A stretch of DNA of 7,491 bases from assembly GCA_051657745.1 (NCBI GenBank), contig JBOFLG010000164.1, forward strand, positions 1 to 7,491, written 5' to 3'. This DNA is from JBOFLG01 sp051657745 (lineage in GTDB: Bacteria > Actinomycetota > Actinomycetes > Actinomycetales > Dermatophilaceae). Both the position numbers and the translations under genes were made by a program. Under the pieces are notes generated by a model, which saw only the letters and a program-made list of their open reading frames with translations, was not told where the DNA came from and did not search any database. Shown one piece after another: positions 1 through 5,087 of this stretch. Position 1 is the first letter of the stretch, and each line of letters starts with the position of its first letter.

Positions 1-19
1 CGGCTCGGCTCGGCTCGGC
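1..19. repeat. CGGCT pentanucleotide tandem repeat
   Basis: Almost four head-to-tail copies of CGGCT (three exact, then CGGC before the pattern breaks to CGGCG). It touches the window edge, so the array may continue leftward. It lies upstream of the recA LexA box. It could be a slippage-prone tract that varies between strains. No function can be assigned. Confidence 0.75.
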
Positions 20-42
20 GTGTCGGGGCTGGCGTTCGCGAG

Positions 43-58
43 TCGAACGAACGTTCGG
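43..58 (+). promoter_or_regulatory. LexA-binding SOS box upstream of recA
   Basis: TCGAACGAACGTTCGG fits the actinobacterial SOS box (TCGAAC-N4-GTTCGA) in all but the last base. The inverted half-sites are GAAC at 45-48 and GTTC at 53-56. An extra GTTC (34-37) and an extra GAAC (49-52) crowd the site. It ends just before a TAGTGT -10 element, so LexA bound here would block the distal recA promoter. Mycobacterial recA P2 has the same arrangement. The motif is seen directly; repression by LexA is inferred from the family. Confidence 0.92.
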
Positions 59-59
59 C

Positions 60-65
60 TAGTGT
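60..65 (+). promoter_or_regulatory. -10 element of the distal, LexA-controlled recA promoter
   Basis: TAGTGT matches the actinobacterial TANNNT -10 hexamer and begins two bases after the SOS box. No good -35 hexamer is seen at normal spacing, because that stretch is occupied by the operator. A start around 71-73 would give a leader of roughly 160 nt to the recA ATG. It corresponds in position to P2 of mycobacterial recA. Confidence 0.5.
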
Positions 66-73
66 CGTCCACA
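65..73 (+). promoter_or_regulatory. DnaA-box-like 9-mer, copy 1
   Basis: TCGTCCACA differs by one base from the actinobacterial DnaA box TTGTCCACA, at a position where C is tolerated in Streptomyces consensus descriptions. It shares a 10-base stretch, GTCCACAGGT (67-76), with copy 2 located 28 bp further on in the same orientation. It overlaps the end of the distal promoter -10. DnaA binding is an inference from the motif. Confidence 0.4.
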
Positions 74-92
74 GGTGGCGGTGTCGACGGCG

Positions 93-101
93 TTGTCCAC
101 A
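93..101 (+). promoter_or_regulatory. DnaA-box-like 9-mer, copy 2 (exact)
   Basis: TTGTCCACA is an exact match to the consensus actinobacterial DnaA box. It lies between the two recA promoters. With copy 1 it forms a same-strand pair 28 bp apart, close to three helical turns, so both sites would face the same side of the DNA. The location would allow replication initiator DnaA to modulate recA transcription. The match is seen; the function is inferred. Confidence 0.5.
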
Positions 102-124
102 GGTTCGACGGCGGCCTTCGGCTG

Positions 125-147
125 TTGTCGGCGCCACCACCTAGCGT
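125..147 (+). promoter_or_regulatory. RecA-NDp (PafBC-type) DNA-damage promoter of recA
   Basis: TTGTCGGCG (125-133), an 8-base spacer, then TAGCGT (142-147). The published RecA-NDp consensus for mycobacterial LexA-independent damage genes is TTGTCRGTG-N8-TANNNT. Only one base (C for T) departs from it, and the spacer is exactly 8. Such promoters are activated by the PafBC regulator. Transcription would start near 154, giving a leader of about 78 nt. It is the gene-proximal promoter, matching P1 of M. tuberculosis recA, with the LexA-controlled promoter further upstream. Confidence 0.85.
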
Positions 148-231
148 CTGACCAGACCTCGCGATGAGACCGACGGCGAGAACTGGTCGCCGGTGGGCGC
201 GCCCGACACGAGACGAGAGCACAGGTGTGAC

Positions 232-2409
232 ATGGCTGGATCCAACCGCGCCACCATCCCCAACCCGCCCGCTGCGAGCACGGACGACGAGCGGTCCAAG
301 GCCATCACCTCGGTGATGGCGCAGATCGAGAAGCAGCATGGCAAGGGCGCGGTGATGCGACTCGGCGACGATGTGCGGCCCCCGATCGAGGTCATTCCCA
401 CGGGGTCGATCGCCCTCGACGTCGCTCTCGGCATCGGCGGGCTCCCGCGCGGTCGCGTCGTGGAGATATACGGCCCGGAGAGCAGCGGAAAAACTACTGT
501 GGCGCTGCACGCGGTGGCGAACGCCCAGAAAACCGGCGGCATCGCGGCGTTCATCGATGCTGAGCATGCGCTCGACCCCGAGTATGCGAAGAAGCTCGGC
601 GTTGACATCGACGCGCTGCTCGTGTCCCAGCCCGACACCGGGGAGCAGGCGCTCGAGATCGCGGACATGCTCATCCGCTCCGGGGCGCTCGACATCATCG
701 TCATCGACTCGGTCGCGGCGCTCGTGCCACGCGCTGAGATCGAGGGTGAGATGGGCGACAGCCACGTCGGTCTCCAGGCCAGGTTGATGTCGCAGGCGCT
801 GCGCAAGATCACCGGGGCCCTCAATTCCACGGGCACCACCGCGATCTTCATCAACCAGCTGCGCGAAAAGATCGGAGTCATGTTCGGCTGCTTCTCCTAC
901 GGCACCCGGGTCACCCTGGCCGACGGCACCACCGAGAAGATTGGGAAGCTTGTCAACCAGAAACTCCCGGTCGAGGTCCGCTCGTACGACCCCGAGACCG
1001 ACGAGGTGGTGGCGCGACCGGTCACCAACTGGTTCGACAACGGCCCGGCCGAGCGCTTCCTTCAGTTCACCGTCGAGAAGTCGGGCGGCAACGGGCGGTC
1101 CCAGTTCGCTGCCACCGAGAACCATCTCATCCGCACCCCAGGCGGGTGGCGCGAGGCCGGCGAGTTCATTGCGGGCGACCGGGTGATGGTCAGCGAGACA
1201 GCCCGTCTGTCCGCACAGCAGTGGCAGGTCGTTCTCGGCGGTCTCATGGGCGATGGTCACCTCGCGCCGAACACCCGCGGTCGGCGTGGCGTGCGTTTCC
1301 GGATGGGTCACGGCGTAAAGCAGGTCGAGTACCTCGACTGGAAGGCCAGCCTGCTCGGCAACATCGGCCAGACCCGTTCCGTGCGCCCGAACGGGTCAGT
1401 GCACGTGGACCTCACCCCGCTGCCTGAGCTCGGTGAGCTCCGTGAGGTCGTCTACTGGGGCGACGGCAGGAAGCACCTCAGCGACGACTACCTCAAGGCG
1501 CTCACGCCGCTCGCGCTGGCCGTCTGGTACCTGGACGACGGCTCATTCACCCAGCGTTCCAAGGGTGTTCAGCAGCGCACCGCCGGTGGCAGTGGCCGTA
1601 TCGAGATCTGCGTCGAGGCGATGAGTGAGGGCTCACGCACCCGGCTCGCTCGCCATCTCCGCGATACCTGGGGGGTCGATTGTCGTGTCCGTCTCGCCGG
1701 GTCGGCCGGCAAGGCTGTGCTGACGATGACAGCAGCGGGGACCCGTCGTTTTCAGGAGGTCGTGGCGCCATACGTCCATCCGTCGATGGACTACAAGTTG
1801 TTGCCCGTGCTGCAAGGGAAGTTCGCCGTCGAACCCGAGTTTGTCGAGCCGACCCAGGTCGTCGTACCGGCCAAGATCCTCGACGTTCATGTCAAGCCAC
1901 CCACTCGCTCGATGCACCGCTTCGATATCGAGGTCCAGGGCACGCACAACTACTTCGTCGACGGCGTCATGGTGCACAACAGCCCCGAGACGACGACGGG
2001 TGGCAAGGCGCTGAAGTTCTACGCCTCCGTGCGCCTCGATGTGCGCCGCATCGAAACCCTCAAGGACGGCACCGACCCGGTCGGGAACCGCACCCGGGTC
2101 AAGGTTGTCAAGAACAAGGTGTCGCCGCCGTTCAAGCAGGCCGAGTTCGACATCCTCTACGGGCAGGGAATCTCCCGCGAGGGAGGCCTCATCGACATGG
2201 GCGTCGACCAGGGCTTCGTCCGCAAGGCCGGCGCCTGGTACACGTATGAAGGCGACCAACTCGGGCAGGGCAAGGAGAACGCCCGCAACTTCCTCAAGGA
2301 CAACCCCGACCTCGCCGACGAGATTGAGAAGAAGATCAAGGAGAAACTCGGAGTCGGGCCACGAGTCGACGCTCCCGGTGCCGTTGCCGACGTCCCGGTC
2401 GACTTCTGA
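232..2409 (+). CDS. recA: recombinase RecA, precursor with intein
   Basis: RecA forms filaments on single-stranded DNA, catalyses ATP-dependent homologous pairing and strand exchange, and triggers LexA self-cleavage. The precursor is 725 residues. Removing the intein leaves 361, close to the usual 350. Visible motifs are Walker A GPESSGKTT (residues 81-89), the Walker B strand LDIIVID (153-159), loop L2 (GVMFG before the intein, SPETTTGG after it), and a C-terminal part ending DVPVDF as in mycobacterial RecA. The ATG at 232 is chosen because ACAGG lies six bases upstream. An in-frame GTG at 193 would add 13 unlike-RecA residues and lacks a ribosome site. Control appears dual, with a LexA-type and a PafBC-type promoter upstream. 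recX follows after 23 nt. Active RecA requires protein splicing, since the insertion breaks loop L2. Confidence 0.97.
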   Translation: MAGSNRATIPNPPAASTDDERSKAITSVMAQIEKQHGKGAVMRLGDDVRPPIEVIPTGSIALDVALGIGGLPRGRVVEIYGPESSGKTTVALHAVANAQKTGGIAAFIDAEHALDPEYAKKLGVDIDALLVSQPDTGEQALEIADMLIRSGALDIIVIDSVAALVPRAEIEGEMGDSHVGLQARLMSQALRKITGALNSTGTTAIFINQLREKIGVMFGCFSYGTRVTLADGTTEKIGKLVNQKLPVEVRSYDPETDEVVARPVTNWFDNGPAERFLQFTVEKSGGNGRSQFAATENHLIRTPGGWREAGEFIAGDRVMVSETARLSAQQWQVVLGGLMGDGHLAPNTRGRRGVRFRMGHGVKQVEYLDWKASLLGNIGQTRSVRPNGSVHVDLTPLPELGELREVVYWGDGRKHLSDDYLKALTPLALAVWYLDDGSFTQRSKGVQQRTAGGSGRIEICVEAMSEGSRTRLARHLRDTWGVDCRVRLAGSAGKAVLTMTAAGTRRFQEVVAPYVHPSMDYKLLPVLQGKFAVEPEFVEPTQVVVPAKILDVHVKPPTRSMHRFDIEVQGTHNYFVDGVMVHNSPETTTGGKALKFYASVRLDVRRIETLKDGTDPVGNRTRVKVVKNKVSPPFKQAEFDILYGQGISREGGLIDMGVDQGFVRKAGAWYTYEGDQLGQGKENARNFLKDNPDLADEIEKKIKEKLGVGPRVDAPGAVADVPVDF
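889..1980 (+). mobile_element. RecA intein with LAGLIDADG homing endonuclease
   Basis: This in-frame insertion of 364 residues is a self-splicing protein element. It starts with Cys1 (CFSYGTRVTLADG). It has the TxxH block (T76-E-N-H79) and ends in VMVHN with penultimate His363 and terminal Asn364. The following extein residue is Ser, so every classical splicing residue is present. The central endonuclease has two LAGLIDADG helices, VLGGLMGDGH (115-124, Asp122) and ALAVWYLDDGSF (209-220, Asp216/Asp217), with acidic catalytic residues kept. The site, between FG and SPETTTGG in DNA-binding loop L2, is that of the M. leprae RecA intein (about 365 residues, and strikingly similar from memory). The M. 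tuberculosis intein sits further downstream at KNK/CSPPFK. No stop or frameshift is seen, and base composition resembles the host gene, suggesting long residence or a GC-rich donor. Confidence 0.96.
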
Positions 2410-2427
2410 GCGCCACCTCAGGCTCAG
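2406..2427 (+). promoter_or_regulatory. hairpin across the recA stop, before recX
   Basis: CTGAGC (2406-2411) can pair with GCTCAG (2422-2427) around a 10-base loop. The stem includes the recA TGA and ends five bases before the recX ATG. CTGAG can alternatively pair with CTCAG at 2417-2421, because CTCAGG is directly repeated. No T-run follows, so it is not a classical terminator. It could lower recX translation or act as an attenuator between the two genes. This is weak structural evidence only. Confidence 0.3.
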
Positions 2428-2432
2428 GTCCG

Positions 2433-3104
2433 ATGAGATTCGCTGGGTCCGAGTCCCCGCCGCCCGAGTGGGTGGCGGGGACGACTGACCCCGAAACCGA
2501 CCTCGCCCCCGAAACCGCCTCCGCGCCCGGCGCGCCCGAGCCGGTGGTGAGTGGCCAGCGGCATCGATGGGTTCCGAGCCCGCCCGACCCGGAAGCAGAC
2601 CCTCGTACCCGCGGTCGCGACGTGGACCCGCACGACTGGGCCCGCAAGATCGTGTTGAGCCAGCTCACCGCGGCACCCCGCAGCCGATCTCACCTTGAGC
2701 AGGCATTGCGCAGGCGCAACTGCCCCGACGACGTGGCCGCTGCCGTGCTCGACCGAATGGAGCACGTCGGGCTCGTCGATGACACGGCCTACGCGGGCCT
2801 GGTCGTGCGCTCCCAGCAGGTCGGTCGTGGGCTCGCTCGGCGTGCCCTCGCCCAGGAGTTGCGCCGCAAAGGCGTCGATGACGACACCGCTCGCGCGGCC
2901 CTGAGCGACCTCGACCACCATGCCGAGGAGGAACGGGCTCGACAGCTCGTTGCCGCCAAGATGCGCGCCATGAGCGGTCTCGACCCCACCGTGCAGGTTC
3001 GTCGCCTGGCCGGGATGTTGGCGCGCCGGGGCTACGACTCCGATCTGGCGCTCCGCGTGGTGCGTGAGGCCGTCTACGACGCGCCGGAACATCAGCGTGA
3101 CTGA
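2433..3104 (+). CDS. recX: regulatory protein RecX, RecA modulator
   Basis: RecX binds in the groove of RecA filaments and limits their extension and ATPase/coprotease activity, tuning recombination and the SOS response. The protein is 223 residues. The conserved all-helical RecX repeats span about residues 67-216, with recognisable stretches SRSHLEQALRRR, VLDRMEHVGLVDDTAYA and LAQELRRKGVDDDTARAAL. The first 65 residues are a Pro/Asp/Glu-rich, probably disordered extension beyond the usual core, and the true start is not certain. The ATG at 2433 has no clear ribosome site, and in-frame GTGs at 2472 and 2544 are alternatives. Its position 23 nt after recA makes co-transcription and translational coupling likely, so it should be induced with recA. 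Confidence 0.93.
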   Translation: MRFAGSESPPPEWVAGTTDPETDLAPETASAPGAPEPVVSGQRHRWVPSPPDPEADPRTRGRDVDPHDWARKIVLSQLTAAPRSRSHLEQALRRRNCPDDVAAAVLDRMEHVGLVDDTAYAGLVVRSQQVGRGLARRALAQELRRKGVDDDTARAALSDLDHHAEEERARQLVAAKMRAMSGLDPTVQVRRLAGMLARRGYDSDLALRVVREAVYDAPEHQRD

Positions 3105-3134
3105 GTTCACCGTGGCTCGGATGATGACCGCGCG

Positions 3135-3146
3135 CTGTGCGCACAG
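3135..3146. promoter_or_regulatory. 12-bp perfect palindrome, candidate operator
   Basis: CTGTGCGCACAG is a perfect dyad, followed directly by AAAA. It sits 16 bp upstream of the RecA-NDp-like promoter for the exporter genes, in the recX-exporter gap. A dimeric regulator could bind there. Without a T-run it is not a convincing terminator. Palindromes of this size can arise by chance about once or twice in a sequence this long, so confidence is low. Confidence 0.3.
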
Positions 3147-3162
3147 AAAACTCCGGTGAGCG

Positions 3163-3185
3163 GTGTCGGTGCCCTCACCTAGAGT
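3163..3185 (+). promoter_or_regulatory. RecA-NDp-like (PafBC-type) promoter of the exporter genes
   Basis: GTGTCGGTG (3163-3171), then exactly 8 bases, then TAGAGT (3180-3185). Every constrained position of TTGTCRGTG-N8-TANNNT matches except the weakly conserved first T. The predicted start is about 3192, giving a leader of about 53 nt with a strong ribosome site before the GTG start. This is a closer match to the -35 consensus than the recA-proximal promoter, apart from that first base. It suggests that the downstream ABC transporter genes respond to DNA damage independently of LexA. The motif is seen; regulation is inferred. Confidence 0.7.
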
Positions 3186-3231
3186 CGCCAGTGACGCCAC
3201 CACCGAGCCCCGCCTGGCGTGAGCGTCATCG

Positions 3232-3239
3232 AAAAGGAG
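3232..3239 (+). promoter_or_regulatory. ribosome binding site fixing the ABC ATPase start
   Basis: AAAAGGAG, five bases before the GTG at 3245. The open frame extends upstream to 3137, but only this GTG has a Shine-Dalgarno match. The upstream part would also overlap the RecA-NDp-like promoter, so the shorter protein is preferred. Confidence 0.8.
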
Positions 3240-3244
3240 TGCAC

Positions 3245-4258
3245 GTGACAGACGCAGTGCGAGCCGAAGGATTAGTCAAGATCTACCGGTCCCGCTCGGG
3301 GGAGGTGCGGGCCCTCGACGGGCTCGACCTCACCGTCGCTGAGGGCACCGTGGTGGGGCTGCTCGGCCCCAATGGCGCCGGCAAGACCACGACCATCAAG
3401 GTGCTCACCACGCTCCTGGAGCCCGACGCCGGGTCGGCCGTGGTGATGGGAACCGACGTTCTCGCCGACCCCAAAGCGGTCAAGCGCACCATCGGGGTCA
3501 GCGGCCAGTACGCCGCCGTCGACGAGTACCTCACCGGGTTCGAGAACCTCGATATGGTCGGGCGGCTCTACCACCTCGGAGCGGAGCGTTCGCGTCGCCG
3601 GGCGCACGAGCTGCTTGAGCAGTTCGGCCTGACCGACGCCGCGGACCGGCCGGTGAAGGGTTACTCCGGCGGGATGCGCCGCCGCCTCGACCTGGCTGGC
3701 GCGCTGATCGCCCAACCGCCCATTCTCTTCCTCGACGAGCCGACGACCGGCCTTGACCCGCGCTCGCGGCTCGGGATGTGGTCGGTGATCACTGACCTCG
3801 TCCGCGGCGGCACCACGCTGCTGCTCACCACGCAGTACCTCGAGGAGGCGGACCAGCTCGCCGACCGGATCGCCGTCATCGACCACGGCACCGTCATCGC
3901 TGAAGGCACGTCGGACACGCTCAAGGCGCAGGTCGGTGGCGAGCGGGTTGAGGTCGTCGTCGCCGATGAGGCCGACGTCGGGCGGGCCCGTGAGGTCCTG
4001 GCGGGGGTCGGCATCGGCGAGCCGGTGGTCGAGAACCGCTCGCGGCGGGTCACCGTGCCGGTGACCGGCGGAGCGGCTGTCCTTGTTGACGCCGTTCGTC
4101 GGCTCGACGACGCGATGGTCACCATCTCCGACGTCGCGCTGCGACGGCCCACCCTCGACGACGTGTTTCTGACCCTCACCGGCCGAGCCGCCGAGGAGAT
4201 CGACGAGAACGGCGACGCTGAGCGCCAGCTCGCGCAGCCCGGAAAGGACGCCCAATGA
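3245..4258 (+). CDS. ABC transporter ATP-binding protein, DrrA-like (ABC-2 exporter)
   Basis: This is the cytoplasmic ATPase that powers the partner permease encoded next. It has 337 residues, normal for daunorubicin-resistance-type (DrrA) ATPases. Visible motifs are Walker A GPNGAGKTT (41-49), Q-loop GQYAAVDEYL, signature SGGM (141-144), Walker B ILFLDEP (160-166) followed by TTGLD, and the switch region TTQYLEEADQLADRI. Gln replaces the usual switch His, as is typical of DrrA relatives. A C-terminal domain of the DUF4162 kind follows (about 250-330), ending in an acidic tail. Its stop overlaps the permease start (ATGA), implying coupled translation and a stoichiometric complex. The substrate cannot be told from sequence; family members export antibiotics, lipids or peptides. 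A RecA-NDp-like promoter lies upstream. Confidence 0.93.
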   Translation: MTDAVRAEGLVKIYRSRSGEVRALDGLDLTVAEGTVVGLLGPNGAGKTTTIKVLTTLLEPDAGSAVVMGTDVLADPKAVKRTIGVSGQYAAVDEYLTGFENLDMVGRLYHLGAERSRRRAHELLEQFGLTDAADRPVKGYSGGMRRRLDLAGALIAQPPILFLDEPTTGLDPRSRLGMWSVITDLVRGGTTLLLTTQYLEEADQLADRIAVIDHGTVIAEGTSDTLKAQVGGERVEVVVADEADVGRAREVLAGVGIGEPVVENRSRRVTVPVTGGAAVLVDAVRRLDDAMVTISDVALRRPTLDDVFLTLTGRAAEEIDENGDAERQLAQPGKDAQ

Positions 4259-5064
4259 GCGCCATTGCGCAGGCGGTCAGCGACGCCGTCACCGTCACCC
4301 GTCGCAACCTCATCAAGATCAAGCGGGTCCCCGACCTGCTGGTATTCACCACGTTGTCGCCGATCATGTTCGTGCTGCTCTTCGCCTACGTCTTCGCCGG
4401 GGCGATCGGGACCCAGAACACCGGCGTCGACTACAAAGAGTTCCTCATCGCCGGGATCTTCGCTCAGACCGTCGTCTTCGGCAGTACGTTCAGCGGTTTC
4501 AGCCTTGCCGAGGACCTGCAGAAGGGTTTCGTCGACCGATTTCGCACCCTTCCGATGGCGCCGTCGGCGATGCTGTTCGGCCGCACCGCATCCGATGTGG
4601 TCAACAACGTCATCAGCCTCGTCGTCATGGGGCTGACCGGGCTCGTCGTCGGATGGCGTATCCGCAGTTCGTTTCTCGAGGCGCTCGCCGGGGCGGTGCT
4701 GCTGCTGCTCTTCGCCTACGCGCTCTCCTGGGTGATGGCCTACGTCGGCCTTATCGTGCGCACCCCCGAGGTCGTCAATAACGCGAGCTTCATCGTCATC
4801 TTCCCGCTGACCTTCATCGCCAACACCTTCGTCGACTCCACGACGCTGCCCGGGCCGCTGGAGACCTTCGCGAACTGGAACCCGGTGTCCAGCGTCACCC
4901 AGGCTGCGCGAGACCTGTTCGGCAACACGAACCCCGCGTTCCCGCCGCCCGACGTATGGCCGCTCCAGAACCCCGAGCTCTACACGCTGATCTGGGTCGC
5001 GATCATCCTCGCGGTCTTCATCCCGCTCTCGATTCGGCAGTACCAGCGCACTACGTCGCGCTGA
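4255..5064 (+). CDS. ABC-2 type transporter permease, DrrB-like
   Basis: This integral membrane partner of the preceding ATPase presumably forms a homodimeric export channel. It has 269 residues with six predicted membrane spans at about 29-51, 63-83, 116-135, 142-168, 177-194 and 242-262. The first cytoplasmic loop contains EDLQKGFVDRFRTLPM (86-101), the charged segment characteristic of ABC-2 permeases that contacts the ATPase. NWNPVSSVTQAAR near residues 208-218 is also typical of the DrrB group. There is no signal peptide. The ATG overlaps the ATPase stop by four bases. No ribosome site is obvious beyond GGAAAGGA in the end of the upstream gene. The exported substrate is unknown. Confidence 0.92.
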   Translation: MSAIAQAVSDAVTVTRRNLIKIKRVPDLLVFTTLSPIMFVLLFAYVFAGAIGTQNTGVDYKEFLIAGIFAQTVVFGSTFSGFSLAEDLQKGFVDRFRTLPMAPSAMLFGRTASDVVNNVISLVVMGLTGLVVGWRIRSSFLEALAGAVLLLLFAYALSWVMAYVGLIVRTPEVVNNASFIVIFPLTFIANTFVDSTTLPGPLETFANWNPVSSVTQAARDLFGNTNPAFPPPDVWPLQNPELYTLIWVAIILAVFIPLSIRQYQRTTSR

Positions 5065-5087
5065 GCCGACTTACCCTGGTCGGTGCC

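Noticed and set aside
193..231. Upstream GTG start for RecA adding 13 residues
   Set aside because: There is no ribosome site, and the added residues do not resemble RecA N-termini; the ATG at 232 fits length and spacing better.
1633..2259. Minus-strand open frame opposite the intein/RecA C-terminal junction
   Set aside because: It crosses the intein-extein boundary in antisense, which is not expected of a real gene; the sense frame is unambiguous.
2424..3203. Minus-strand open frame opposite recX
   Set aside because: It is a shadow of recX and would also cover the damage-type promoter of the exporter; no family resemblance.
3137..3244. Upstream start for the ABC ATPase adding 36 residues
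   Set aside because: The added codons overlap the RecA-NDp-like promoter and lack a ribosome site, while the GTG at 3245 has AAAAGGAG five bases upstream.
3272..4255. Minus-strand open frame opposite the ABC ATPase (327 codons)
   Set aside because: It is an antisense shadow of a well-supported ATPase gene, with low-complexity charged sequence and no ribosome site.
4956..5087. Upstream start for MiaB adding 44 residues
   Set aside because: It would lie inside the permease gene; MiaB proteins begin just before the TYDVRTHGC motif, matching the ATG at 5088.
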